Positions 18,897 through 31,327 of a DNA stretch of 64,000 nt are shown here, in pieces; within the stretch, counting starts at the first letter, position 1; each line of letters begins with the position of its first letter. Below the pieces are notes generated by a model that was not told the DNA's origin, made no database searches, and was given only the letters and a program-made list of their open reading frames with translations. The DNA lies in assembly GCA_050950065.1 (NCBI GenBank), contig JBMNGX010000001.1, forward strand, positions 124,001 to 188,000. The letters are read 5' to 3'. Source of the stretch: JBAYOE01 sp050950065. Lineage in GTDB: Bacteria > Spirochaetota > Spirochaetia > Sphaerochaetales > Sphaerochaetaceae. The position numbers and the translations under genes were made by a program.

Positions 18897-19007
18897 TATA
18901 AGTTGTAGTTAGTTTTCAAAAATAGTGAGACTACACAGTTTATTTGAGCTACGACTTTACAAAGTAGTTTTTTTACATAATTAGCGAAGGGATTGATAAA
19001 ACAATAT

Positions 19008-21988
<2,981 letters not shown>

Positions 21989-22055
21989 TTGTTTTATTAA
22001 TCCCAATGCATAATTACTAACTCTAATTGCATTAGCAATTGTGCTATTAGAATTA

Positions 22056-22172
22056 GTTGGCCCGGTGGCCATAGTAGAGGGGCCATACCCGTTCCCATCC
22101 CGAACACGGAAGTCAAGCCCTCTTACGCCGATGGTACTGCGTAAAGCGTGGGAGAGTAGGTAGCCGTGTAAC
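22056..22172 (+). rRNA. rrf: 5S ribosomal RNA
   Basis: The gene is recognised by CCATCCCGAACACGGAAGT, GCCGATGGTACTG and GAGAGTAGG. The terminal helix pairs GTTG..C.CGG at the 5' end with CCG.G.TAAC at the 3' end, with one bulge and one mismatch. A hairpin (about 22016-22056, ACTAA-TCTAAT with ATTAGA-TTAGT) precedes it and probably guides processing. The gene ends right where a transposase relic begins, and no terminator follows. Confidence 0.93.
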
Positions 22173-23212
22173 ATCCCCTCTTCTTTAAGCCATCTACTTT
22201 GTTTGTTAAAAGAAGGTTCTAATTCTTCACTCTCTTTTCCTTTTGCATCTAAACGAGATCTTAAGCCTGTAACATTGGTCTCAATAATGTAATAGCCATC
22301 CAAAGATTCATCTTCTTCAAGCTTTTCAAAGTTAAAAACTACCTTGGCATTGTACTCTTCAAGTCGCTTTTTAGTGTGTTTGTCATAGACTTGAGTCTTA
22401 AGGTATTTGTTTTTGCCATGGTTGTTATCTATTACATCTTTGCTGTTAGTGAGAGAAGCAACTTCAGCTTTCTCTATTGCCCTTTGACGATCTACTTTAG
22501 CTCGTGAGGCATACTTAGCTGACCAATAAATAATTTGGTAATGACCAACTCCTCTAACACTTTTTCTATTGCCATCACTATCTTTTACATAGGTATCCTT
22601 AACTTCATCAAATACCTTGTACATGAAACCTACAGGGGTAGAACTATCGTATGGGGCAATCTCATTGCCATTGTTATCGTATCTTAAATACCCTTTAGGA
22701 TCTCTAGTAACATCTTTAATCTTTTGAGTTGCCCCTCTAACCGATTTACTAAAGATGTAACCGTTGTTCTTAGTAATAACTTCAGCTACATTCTCCCCAC
22801 TCATCATCGCTTTGTCAGCGACAAAGATAATGTGATCCATACTAAGTTGGCTTCTTACCTTCTCACTCATTGAGGTAAAAGTTTTTCCATCGTTAGTATT
22901 GCCTTCAAACAAATCGTAAGTAATAGGAAAACCTTTATCATCCATAAACAATCCCATCTGAACTAATGGTAAGGGGCGGTTTTGCTTACTCACTCCGTTT
23001 TTCCTAAAGTCATCTTCATTGTCTATTTCAAAATAGTAGTTAGTTACATCGTAAAACAGTAGTGTAGAGTCCCTGTTGTAAAGTTCAACCATCTTGTTAT
23101 GTAGTTGCACTAATAGATCTTCTTGCCAACGGGGGAAGATACTTAGAGCATGGTAGATGTCGTTTAAAGAGACCGGGCCTTTTTTTATATTCTCCTTATT
23201 GCACCAAAAGAG
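22173..23212 (-). pseudogene. IS1634-type (DDE) transposase relic, truncated at both ends
   Basis: The minus-strand reading frame encodes a DDE transposase core resembling the IS1634 family: L-L-F-Y-D-V-T-N-Y-Y-F-E, the segment YDLFEGNTNDGKTF, VADKAMMS, a K-S-V-R-G region and DGYYIIETN. At its 5' end the frame is closed by TAG at 23213-23215 without a start codon, so the N-terminal domain is missing. At its 3' end the transposase homology stops at the 5S gene; the frame stays open across 5S and 23S antisense by chance, and that part is not transposase. No terminal inverted repeats or target duplication were found. It is a decayed fragment, so the family name is tentative. Confidence 0.85.
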
Positions 23213-23227
23213 CTATTCTTCTATGAT
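23199..23227 (+). promoter_or_regulatory. metNIQ promoter
   Basis: TTGCAC (23199-23204) and TATGAT (23222-23227) are 17 bp apart. The -35 lies inside the transposase relic's open frame, so the promoter straddles the junction between the relic and the metN upstream region. Confidence 0.65.
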
Positions 23228-23261
23228 GTGGTACGGTTATTAACAAACAGGGGAATAGTTG

Positions 23262-24278
23262 ATGGGTATAACACTAAAGAATCTATCCCGTTCCTACGGG
23301 ACTTTACATGCAGTTAACGATGTAACACTAGATATCCCTGCCAACACTATTTACGGTATCATTGGTAAAAGTGGGGCTGGTAAGTCTACTTTGGTGCGCC
23401 TTATTAGCCTCTTAGAACAACCCGATCACGGACAAATTTTCTACAACGACAAACGTGTTGATAACCTTCCTAAAGATCTTCTCATTGCCCAAAGGCGTAA
23501 AGTTGGGATGATTTTTCAAAACTTTAACCTATTTAGTTCTCGCAATGCTGCTGGCAATATTGCCTATCCACTGGAAATTGCAGGGGTAACTAAAAGTGAA
23601 ATAGAAAAACGTGTTGATGAACTATTGGAGCTTGTTGGCCTTGAGGGAAGAGGTAAAGCTCCCATTAGTACCTTAAGTGGAGGACAAAAGCAGCGAGTAG
23701 CTATCGCTCGTGCCTTAGCCTACAACCCCGATATCCTCTATTGTGATGAGGCCACAAGTGCTTTAGATCCTCAAACTACCCGCTCAATTTTAAACTTGCT
23801 TAAAGATCTTCAAAAGAGGATGAACTTAAGCATCGTTATGATTACCCACCAGATGGAAGTGGTGCGTGATGCTTGTGAATATGTAGCTGTCTTAGAGGAT
23901 GGAAAAGTTGTTGAACAGGGTAAAGTTGTCGATGTTTTTGCCAACCCCCAAGCACCAACAACAAAAGACTTTTTAGCAAACTTAACACCATTAGCCGATT
24001 ACGACGAAGAAGGTGAGGGTAGAATTGTTAGATGGAGTGATGAGGGGGGAAGATTCACCTTACGCTTTAGAGGGGAGAAAACTGGAGAACCTGTGCTCTC
24101 TCGTATTCAAAAGCAATTTGATGTTGAATTTAACATTAGAGCTGGAGGAACCCAAAAAGTTATGGGCGAAGAGGTGGGAACTTTAGTTTGTGATATCATA
24201 GGGGAAAGTGATGAAGTTGATAAAGCAGTTGCTGCTTTGCAACTATCAGGAATCTTAGTAGAAGAGGAGAATGTATAG
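23262..24278 (+). CDS. metN: Methionine ABC transporter ATP-binding protein MetN
   Basis: This 338-residue protein carries Walker A GKSGAGKST, signature LSGGQKQR, Walker B with the catalytic Glu (ILYCDEATSALDP) and a C-terminal NIL domain (from about residue 265, ending SGILVEE) that senses methionine. It powers uptake of D/L-methionine through MetI. The ATG at 23262 follows CAGGGGAA; an in-frame TTG one codon upstream is less likely. metI starts directly after its stop. Confidence 0.95.
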   Translation: MGITLKNLSRSYGTLHAVNDVTLDIPANTIYGIIGKSGAGKSTLVRLISLLEQPDHGQIFYNDKRVDNLPKDLLIAQRRKVGMIFQNFNLFSSRNAAGNIAYPLEIAGVTKSEIEKRVDELLELVGLEGRGKAPISTLSGGQKQRVAIARALAYNPDILYCDEATSALDPQTTRSILNLLKDLQKRMNLSIVMITHQMEVVRDACEYVAVLEDGKVVEQGKVVDVFANPQAPTTKDFLANLTPLADYDEEGEGRIVRWSDEGGRFTLRFRGEKTGEPVLSRIQKQFDVEFNIRAGGTQKVMGEEVGTLVCDIIGESDEVDKAVAALQLSGILVEEENV

Positions 24279-24941
24279 ATGAACCAACTAGTTACACTGG
24301 TTTGGAGCGCTACAGCCCAAACATTAATTATGGTTTTTGCATCAACATTTTTCTCTTTGTTATTGGGCCTTCCATTAGGAATTTTATTGTGTGTTACAGG
24401 ACCTGAAGAACAAGGGGGAATAATTGAAAAACCTCTTTTAAATAATGTATTAAGTAGAATCGTTAACGTACTGCGTTCATTTCCTTTTATTATCTTAATG
24501 ATTTTACTGTTCCCTTTATCTAGAATTATTGTGGGTACTAGCATAGGAACTAAAGCTACAATTGTTCCGCTGTCGATTGCAGCTGCTCCGTTTGTTGCCC
24601 GTATTATAGAATCAGCAATCAAGGAGGTGGATCCGGGGGTCATTCAGGCCGCCCGCGCAATGGGATCTACCACCAATCAAATAATTTGGAAAGTAATGAT
24701 TCCCGAAGCCATGCCTGCGTTGGCGAGTGGAATAACTTTGACTATTATTAACCTAATAGGGTATTCAGCAATGGCTGGAGCTATTGGGGGTGGGGGCTTA
24801 GGTGATTTAGCCATCAGATATGGTTATCAACGCTTTAGACCCGACATCATGATAGTGGCTGTTGTTGTTATTTTAGTATTAGTTGAACTAATACAAATCG
24901 TGGGAAATAAAATTAGTTCTCGCATGATGGCGAGACGTTAG
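24279..24941 (+). CDS. metI: Methionine ABC transporter permease MetI
   Basis: This 220-residue permease has five predicted membrane helices and the EAA motif region (IKEVDPGVIQAARAMGST) that contacts MetN. The family is usually 215-220 residues. It starts on the base after the metN stop, with GAGGAG in the end of metN as ribosome binding site, and is followed 18 bp later by metQ. Confidence 0.95.
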   Translation: MNQLVTLVWSATAQTLIMVFASTFFSLLLGLPLGILLCVTGPEEQGGIIEKPLLNNVLSRIVNVLRSFPFIILMILLFPLSRIIVGTSIGTKATIVPLSIAAAPFVARIIESAIKEVDPGVIQAARAMGSTTNQIIWKVMIPEAMPALASGITLTIINLIGYSAMAGAIGGGGLGDLAIRYGYQRFRPDIMIVAVVVILVLVELIQIVGNKISSRMMARR

Positions 24942-24959
24942 AAAGGGAGAATTTAAAAA

Positions 24960-25760
24960 ATGAAAAAAATAGGTATTATTTTAGCATTATCACTTTTTGT
25001 TGTTTCAACACTATTTGCCGGTGGTGCAAAAGAGAAAGCCAATGTATTAACTGTTGGGGCAACACCAGAGCCTCACGCAGAATTTTTGAACCTCATTGTA
25101 GATGATTTAGCAAAAGAGGGGATAACCTTAAAAGTTGTAGAGTTCACCGACTATGTGACACCTAACAAAGCACTCGAAGATGGGCAAATTGATGCAAACT
25201 TCTTTCAACACATCCCCTATTTAGAGTCTTTTAACAATGAACAAGGCTATCACTTAGTTAACGCTGGTGGAATTCACATTGAACCAATTGCCCTCTATTC
25301 AAGAAAAGTTTCTTCTTTAAACCAACTTGCTAGTGGCTCTACTATTGCAATTCCAAACGATCCAACAAACGGTGGAAGAGCTTTATTACTCTTAGAGAGT
25401 GCTGGTTTAATTACTCTTAAAGCAGGTGCTGGCATTACAGCAACACCAATCGACATTGCAACAAACCCAAAGAACTTAAAGTTCCACGAAATTGAGGCAG
25501 CCTCTTTACCAAGAGTTTTAGATGATGTTGATGCAGCAGTTATTAATGGAAACTACGCAATTCCAGCAGGTCTTAAAGCTAACAGTGATGGACTTATTGT
25601 TGAAGGTGCCGATTCTCCTTATGTTAACGTTGTTGCAGTTAAAGAGGGGCGTGAAAATGATGCAGCTATTAAAAGCTTAGTTAAAGCTCTTCAAAGTGAT
25701 AAGATTAAAAATTATGTGAAAGAGAACTACCCCAACGGGGAGGTAGTTGTTGTTTTCTAA
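24960..25760 (+). CDS. metQ: Methionine-binding periplasmic protein MetQ (NlpA family)
   Basis: This 266-residue substrate-binding protein has a signal peptide and the NlpA-family body (VGATPEPHAEFL, DGQIDANFFQHIPYL, IAIPNDPTNGGRALLLL, NGNYAIPAGL). Most MetQ proteins are lipoproteins, but the cleavage region here reads LFAGGAKEK without cysteine. The protein is therefore predicted to be soluble in the periplasm, or cut by signal peptidase I. Operon order N-I-Q is standard. Confidence 0.94.
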   Translation: MKKIGIILALSLFVVSTLFAGGAKEKANVLTVGATPEPHAEFLNLIVDDLAKEGITLKVVEFTDYVTPNKALEDGQIDANFFQHIPYLESFNNEQGYHLVNAGGIHIEPIALYSRKVSSLNQLASGSTIAIPNDPTNGGRALLLLESAGLITLKAGAGITATPIDIATNPKNLKFHEIEAASLPRVLDDVDAAVINGNYAIPAGLKANSDGLIVEGADSPYVNVVAVKEGRENDAAIKSLVKALQSDKIKNYVKENYPNGEVVVVF

Positions 25761-25802
25761 AAACAACAAGCTTTCAAGTGCAAAGATATAAGGGGGTAAA
25801 TA

Positions 25803-26996
25803 GTGTTACAACTACTTTTTATAGCTTTTTACTCCGCTATTGCTATCTTAATATTAATCTCACTAATAAATAGTAGAAATATTAAAAAATCTCTTAGCAG
25901 CCTCAAAGAAGAGGTTGCTAAAGAGACTAAAAGTGGCCAAGAGTTTTCAGCTAATACCTTAACTCAACTTGCTACTTTAACCCAAAACCAACTGGAGCAG
26001 TTGACCAACCAAAGTGCCAACATTGGAGAAAGAAGTGCCCGCCAACTAAATGAGTTACGCGACACAATTGACAAAAAGTTGGAACAAATCAGAGTTGATA
26101 ACGAAAAGAAACTTGATCAGATGCGCTCTACTGTTGATGAGAAGTTACAAAGCACATTAGAGCGAAGACTTGGGGAATCCTTTAAAATTGTTAGTGACCA
26201 ATTAACCACAGTTAATAAGAGTTTAGGTGAGATGCAAAGCTTAGCAGACGGAGTTGGGGATTTAAAGAAAGTTCTTAGCAACGTCAAATCTAGAGGGATG
26301 ATGGGGGAGTTCCAACTCCATGCAATCTTGCAAGATATTTTAACTAAAGATCAATATTATGAGAATATAGCGACTAAAAAAGGGTCAAATGAGAGAGTGG
26401 AATTTGCCATCCGCCTTCCAGGGGGCGAAGAGAACTTTGAAGTTCTCCTTCCCATCGATGCTAAGTTTCCAAAAGAGGATTACGAAAGATTGCTTGATGC
26501 TCAACAACAAGGTGATGTTGATCAAATTGACAAATCACGTAAAGCAATTCGGAATCTTTTAAAAAGTGAAGCTCGCAGTATTCGTACTAAGTATATCAAT
26601 CCACCACAAACAACTGACTTTGCCCTTCTGTTTTTACCATTCGAGGGGTTGTATGCAGAAGTGTTGAATATTGCAGGGCTTGTTGATGAACTACAGCGAG
26701 ATTTCAGGGTGGTTATTGCTGGTCCCACTACATTAGCAGCTTTATTAAATAGTTTACAAATGGGCTTTAGAACCTTAACAATTCAAAAACGATCTTCTGA
26801 AGTTTGGCAACTTTTAGGAACTATTAAAAATGAATTTAGTAAATTTGGGGATTTGTTGGATAAAACTAAAAGTAAACTTACCTCAGCTACTAACGATCTC
26901 GATACAGCATTTAAACGAAGCGAATTAATTCAAAAAAGGCTCAACAAAGTTGAAACAGATCAACCTATAAAAGAGTTAGAGGAGAACATAGAGTGA
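25803..26996 (+). CDS. rmuC: RmuC-domain protein
   Basis: This 397-residue protein has an N-terminal membrane helix (about 2-22), a long coiled coil (about 25-130) and the RmuC nuclease-like domain (MMGEFQLHAILQDIL, LLPIDAKFPKEDYERL, FLPFEGLYAEVL). RmuC limits DNA rearrangements in E. coli; the biochemical activity is not well defined. The start is GTG at 25803 with AAGGGGG eight bases upstream. Its end overlaps the OTC gene by four bases. Confidence 0.92.
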   Translation: MLQLLFIAFYSAIAILILISLINSRNIKKSLSSLKEEVAKETKSGQEFSANTLTQLATLTQNQLEQLTNQSANIGERSARQLNELRDTIDKKLEQIRVDNEKKLDQMRSTVDEKLQSTLERRLGESFKIVSDQLTTVNKSLGEMQSLADGVGDLKKVLSNVKSRGMMGEFQLHAILQDILTKDQYYENIATKKGSNERVEFAIRLPGGEENFEVLLPIDAKFPKEDYERLLDAQQQGDVDQIDKSRKAIRNLLKSEARSIRTKYINPPQTTDFALLFLPFEGLYAEVLNIAGLVDELQRDFRVVIAGPTTLAALLNSLQMGFRTLTIQKRSSEVWQLLGTIKNEFSKFGDLLDKTKSKLTSATNDLDTAFKRSELIQKRLNKVETDQPIKELEENIE

Positions 26997-27994
26997 ACTT
27001 AAAAGGAAGGAGCTTACTAACTTTAGCCACCTACAGCAAAGAGGAGGTACTTTATTTAATTAATTTAGCCTCCTATTTAAAGAAAAAGAAACAAGAGGGT
27101 AAAAGAGACCTTTTGTTAGAGGGGAAAAACATAGTTTTAATATTTGATAAACCCTCAACAAGAACCCGAGCCGCTTTTGAAGTAGCTTCTTTTGATGAGG
27201 GGGCAAATGTCACCTTTTTAACAAATAGCCAAATGGGTAAAAAAGAATCCATCGAAGATACTGCAAAAGTATTAGGACGTTATTACGATGCCATTCAATA
27301 CAGAGGATCAGAACAACAAATTGTTGAAACTTTAGCCAAATACTCCAAAGTGCCCACCTACAACGGGTTAACAGATGATGATCACCCAACTCAAGTTTTA
27401 GCCGACTTTCTAACTGTTAAAGAGAAAGTTAATAAACCTTTTGAAAAAATAAAGTTTGTTTATGTTGGTGATGGACGTAACAACATGGCAAAGGCTTTGA
27501 TGATAGGATCTGCCTTATTGGGTGTTGAGTTTGTTATTAGTAGCCCCAAAGCCCTTCAAATGGAAAAAGAGTTAATTGATTATTGGAATCAAAAAGGGGG
27601 CAACATAAAATGGATTGAAGATCCTGATGTTGCTGTAGTAAACAGCGATGTAATTTACACCGATGTGTGGTTCTCAATGGGAGAAGAATCTCAGTTAGAA
27701 CAAAGAATTGAGCTTTTAAAAAACTACCAAGTTAATAAAGAGTTGATTGAAAATAGTGGCAATGAGAACGTAATCTTCTTACACTGCCTTCCAGCTTTTC
27801 ACGATACAAACACCCTTATAGGTAAAGAGGTGTATCAAAAGTACAGCCTTAAAGAGATGGAAGTTACCGATGAGGTTTTTAGAGGAAAACACTCAGTAGT
27901 ATTTGATCAAGCAGAGAATAGAGTTCACACTATTAAAGCTGTTATGGTTGCCACCCTTAGCGATAAAAATACTCTATTTGAGGTAATACCTTAA
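26993..27994 (+). CDS. argF/arcB: Ornithine carbamoyltransferase
   Basis: This 333-residue enzyme joins carbamoyl phosphate and ornithine to citrulline or, in the catabolic arginine deiminase pathway, runs the reverse. The carbamoyl-phosphate motif S-T-R-T-R is at 55-59, H-P-T-Q at 131-134, the ornithine loop with S-M-G in VWFSMGEESQ, and HCLPAFHD near residue 270. It starts with a GTG inside the rmuC stop region and has GGAG upstream. No arginine biosynthesis or deiminase genes flank it, so direction of the reaction in vivo cannot be told. Confidence 0.95.
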   Translation: MNLKGRSLLTLATYSKEEVLYLINLASYLKKKKQEGKRDLLLEGKNIVLIFDKPSTRTRAAFEVASFDEGANVTFLTNSQMGKKESIEDTAKVLGRYYDAIQYRGSEQQIVETLAKYSKVPTYNGLTDDDHPTQVLADFLTVKEKVNKPFEKIKFVYVGDGRNNMAKALMIGSALLGVEFVISSPKALQMEKELIDYWNQKGGNIKWIEDPDVAVVNSDVIYTDVWFSMGEESQLEQRIELLKNYQVNKELIENSGNENVIFLHCLPAFHDTNTLIGKEVYQKYSLKEMEVTDEVFRGKHSVVFDQAENRVHTIKAVMVATLSDKNTLFEVIP

Positions 27995-28055
27995 TAATGG
28001 CAAGAATTACATTTCTGTGGTATAGTGTAGCACAAGAAAACTTTGTGGAGTTGTG

Positions 28056-28673
28056 ATGCCCAAGAAAATTGATCACGAAAAGAGAAAAGAGAATATTTTA
28101 CAAACGGCACTACAAGTCTTTGCTCGTGAAGGGTATCGAGATTCAAACCTCTCTCTCATAGCAAAAGAGTGTAAAATATCTAGACCAACAATTTATCAAT
28201 ACTTTAAGAACAAAGAAGAAATTTACTACTTTGCTGTAAAGTTAGTGACTGGAAGGATGTTCACAAAATATGCCGACTACGCTTGGGAGACAAAAGACCC
28301 TATAGTGGATCGAATTATCAACATATGTAACGACGTTATAGATATGGCAAATGAGCATAAAGATGCCCTAACTGCCTTAGTTGATGTAATGCTTATTTTG
28401 AAAAAAGAGGGACAAGACTTTTCAGATGTTATTTTAAAAAGAACTGCTAAGTTGCACATCCTCTTTAAAAGACTTCTTCGTTTAGGGATAGCAAACAAAG
28501 AGATTGTTGAAGTTGATATCAGCAAGGTGACTCACCACATAATGCTCTTTTTAGAATCTTTTTCTTTCCAACTAGCTTTCTTAGAGAGCTTTAATTTAGA
28601 AAGTTCCAAAGAGTTAATAGCCAACTACTTAGAGCTTTTAAAGCCCCCTATGCAAAGAGCCCCCTCGTTTTAA
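28056..28673 (+). CDS. TetR/AcrR-family transcriptional regulator
   Basis: This 205-residue protein has an N-terminal TetR helix-turn-helix (about 8-54: RKENILQTALQVFAREGY then SLIAKECKISRPTIYQYFKNKEEI) and an unrelated helical ligand domain. The ligand is unknown. The ATG at 28056 follows GGAG; an overlapping GTG at 28053 is less likely. A TATAGT (28021) and a palindrome CACAA-N7-TTGTG (28031-28047) lie between promoter and start and could be an autoregulatory operator. The regulated genes are not evident; clpB follows with its own promoter. Confidence 0.88.
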   Translation: MPKKIDHEKRKENILQTALQVFAREGYRDSNLSLIAKECKISRPTIYQYFKNKEEIYYFAVKLVTGRMFTKYADYAWETKDPIVDRIINICNDVIDMANEHKDALTALVDVMLILKKEGQDFSDVILKRTAKLHILFKRLLRLGIANKEIVEVDISKVTHHIMLFLESFSFQLAFLESFNLESSKELIANYLELLKPPMQRAPSF

Positions 28674-28681
28674 TTGAAAAT

Positions 28682-28710
28682 TTGCCTTTAGAGCGCCTTC
28701 TAATTATATT
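28682..28710 (+). promoter_or_regulatory. clpB promoter
   Basis: TTGCCT (28682-28687) and TATATT (28705-28710) are 17 bp apart, 38 bp upstream of clpB. It looks like a housekeeping sigma promoter; no CIRCE or other recognised heat-shock element is seen. Confidence 0.65.
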
Positions 28711-28747
28711 ATAGGTGGATCTCCCCCATATAATTAAGAGGTAAAAA

Positions 28748-31327
28748 ATGCAATTTGATAAGATGACAATCAAGGTGCGCGAAGCTGTCCAAGCTGCAAG
28801 TGCCTTGGCACACAACTACAACAACCCCCATATAGAAAATGAGCATATGCTCTTAGCCCTTTTACAACAAAAAGAGGGAATAGCTAGATCTATTTTTGAA
28901 AAAAGTGGTGTTAGTGTAAATGCTTTAGAAGATGATACAAAACGTCTAATAGAGAAGATGCCTAAAAGTTACGGCCAAGCTGCCCAAACTTCTATTGGCC
29001 CCAACTTAACTAACACTCTTTACTCTAGTGAGACTGTTGCCCAAAACTTTAAGGATGAGTTTATTAGTGTTGAACATATTTTATTGGCAATGGTTGAGCA
29101 AAAAGGCTCTTTGGCAAAACTGTTTAACGACCACCACATTGATAAGGCTACTTTGCTTCAAGCTCTACAACAAGTTAGAGGAAGTAACAGAATCGTTGAT
29201 GAAAATCCAGAAAGTCAGTACCAAGCTTTAGAAAAATATTGTAAAGACATGACCCAATTAGCACGTCAACAAAAACTAGATCCAGTTATTGGTCGTGATG
29301 AAGAGATCAGACGTGTTATGCAAGTTCTCTCTAGAAGAACTAAAAACAACCCAGTTCTAATAGGGGAACCTGGAGTTGGTAAAACTGCAATTGTTGAAGG
29401 CCTAGCTCAAAGGATTGTCTCTAAAGATGTACCTGAATCTTTAGCTTCAAAGAGGTTGTTATCGCTAGATTTAGGAGCTTTAATAGCAGGTGCTAAATTT
29501 AGAGGTGAGTTTGAAGAGAGATTAAAAGCAGTAATTAATGAAGTAATTGCAGCAGAAGGTGAAATAATACTTTTCATTGATGAGTTACACACCTTAGTTG
29601 GAGCAGGGGCTGCTGAAGGCTCTACTGATGCATCAAATCTATTAAAACCAGCTTTAGCTCGGGGCGAACTTAGAGCTGTTGGAGCTACTACTTTAGATGA
29701 GTATCGCAAGCACATTGAAACTGATAAAGCACTAGAACGCCGTTTCCAACCTGTTTATACAAAAGAGCCCACAGTAGAAGATACCATAACAATTTTAAGG
29801 GGACTTAAAGAGCGGTATGAGGTGCACCATGGAGTGCGCATTAAAGATGAAGCTTTGGTAGCTGCTGCTATATTATCAGATAGGTATATAACTGCTCGGT
29901 TCTTACCCGATAAAGCAATCGACTTAGTTGATGAAGCAGCAAGTCAATTGAAAATGGAAATTGAGAGTCAACCAGTTGAACTCGATACAATTGAACGTAA
30001 AATTTTACAACTCGATATTGAAGTTCAAGCTTTAAGTAAAGAGAGTGATAAAGCCTCTTTAAGAAGATTGGATAAAATCAAAGAGGAGTTAGTTACTCTC
30101 AAAGAAAAAAGAGCTGTTCTTTTAAATAAATGGGAAGATGAAAAGCGTTCCATTGAAGCTATAAGAGAGAAAAAAGCTACTTTAGAACAACTAAAAAGTG
30201 AAGAGGTACAAAGTGAGAGAGAAGGCAATTTAGCTCGTGCTGCTGAAATTAAACATGGTCTAATTCCAACACTTTTAAAAGAACTGGAGAGTTTAAGTGG
30301 CCAATTAGATGAAAAACAAGATGAGGGTCGTCTTTTACGTGAAGAGGTCTCTGATGATGATATAGCCCAAATAGTTAGCAATTGGACAGGAGTCCCTGTT
30401 GCTAAGATGCTCTCTAGTGAGATGGAAAAGTATTTAAAGTTAGAAGATATCCTAGCAAAACAAGTTATTGGACAAAGTGAAGCTATTAGGGCAGTTAGTG
30501 ATGCCATTAGACGTAACAAAACTGGAATAGGGGAAGAAAAGCGCCCTCTAGGCTCCTTTTTATTCGCAGGTCCCACTGGAGTTGGAAAAACTGAGTTAGC
30601 CAAAGTTTTAGCCTCATTCTTATTTGATGATGAAAAAGCACTTACTCGAATCGATATGAGTGAGTATATGGAAAAATTTTCAGTTAGTAGGTTAATTGGA
30701 GCTCCTCCAGGATATGTTGGTTACGATCAAGGAGGTCAATTAACTGAAGTTGTTCGTAGGCGTCCCTACTCAGTAATCTTATTTGATGAGATTGAAAAAG
30801 CTCATCCAGATGTTTTTAATATCTTATTGCAAGTTTTAGATGATGGAAGATTAACTGATGGACAAGGAAGGGTGGTGGACTTTACCAACACAATTATAAT
30901 TATGACTAGTAATTTAGGCAGTGAGTTGTTGTTATCAGCTCCAACAACTAAAGAGGTAGAATCTTCTGTTCAACAAGTTATCCACGCCTCTTTTAAACCT
31001 GAGTTTATCAACAGAATTGATGAGATTATAGTTTTTCACCGTTTAGAAAAAGAGCAAATTAAACTAATTGCTAAATTGCAACTCGATTTATTAGCGACTA
31101 GACTTGCCAGGCGCAACATCGCACTCACCTTTAGTGACGATGTATTAAATTACATAAGCGATATTGGATACAACCCAAACTTTGGTGCTCGCCCAATTAA
31201 GCGTTCTATTCAAAGTGTCATAGAAAACCAATTGGCTAAGTTGATGTTGGAAGGAAAGATTGTTGATGGACAAACTTTAGTAGTATCGTTGGATGAAAAT
31301 CACAACTTACTATTGGCAACTAATTGA
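28748..31327 (+). CDS. clpB: Chaperone ClpB (Hsp100 disaggregase)
   Basis: This 859-residue AAA+ disaggregase is full length. The N-domain covers about 1-150, NBD1 has Walker A GEPGVGKT near 205-212 and Walker B IILFIDELHTLVGAG, the coiled-coil middle domain spans about 400-525, and NBD2 has GPTGVGKTE near 608-616 followed by a C-terminal oligomerisation domain. The middle domain distinguishes ClpB from ClpA and ClpC. It resolves protein aggregates with DnaK. AAGAGG lies ahead of the ATG. Its 3' end overlaps the convergent nucleotidyltransferase gene by 28 bp. Confidence 0.97.
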   Translation: MQFDKMTIKVREAVQAASALAHNYNNPHIENEHMLLALLQQKEGIARSIFEKSGVSVNALEDDTKRLIEKMPKSYGQAAQTSIGPNLTNTLYSSETVAQNFKDEFISVEHILLAMVEQKGSLAKLFNDHHIDKATLLQALQQVRGSNRIVDENPESQYQALEKYCKDMTQLARQQKLDPVIGRDEEIRRVMQVLSRRTKNNPVLIGEPGVGKTAIVEGLAQRIVSKDVPESLASKRLLSLDLGALIAGAKFRGEFEERLKAVINEVIAAEGEIILFIDELHTLVGAGAAEGSTDASNLLKPALARGELRAVGATTLDEYRKHIETDKALERRFQPVYTKEPTVEDTITILRGLKERYEVHHGVRIKDEALVAAAILSDRYITARFLPDKAIDLVDEAASQLKMEIESQPVELDTIERKILQLDIEVQALSKESDKASLRRLDKIKEELVTLKEKRAVLLNKWEDEKRSIEAIREKKATLEQLKSEEVQSEREGNLARAAEIKHGLIPTLLKELESLSGQLDEKQDEGRLLREEVSDDDIAQIVSNWTGVPVAKMLSSEMEKYLKLEDILAKQVIGQSEAIRAVSDAIRRNKTGIGEEKRPLGSFLFAGPTGVGKTELAKVLASFLFDDEKALTRIDMSEYMEKFSVSRLIGAPPGYVGYDQGGQLTEVVRRRPYSVILFDEIEKAHPDVFNILLQVLDDGRLTDGQGRVVDFTNTIIIMTSNLGSELLLSAPTTKEVESSVQQVIHASFKPEFINRIDEIIVFHRLEKEQIKLIAKLQLDLLATRLARRNIALTFSDDVLNYISDIGYNPNFGARPIKRSIQSVIENQLAKLMLEGKIVDGQTLVVSLDENHNLLLATN

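Noticed and set aside
23111..23261. SAM or other methionine riboswitch before metN
   Set aside because: The promoter lies only about 35 bp from the start codon, leaving no room for a riboswitch.
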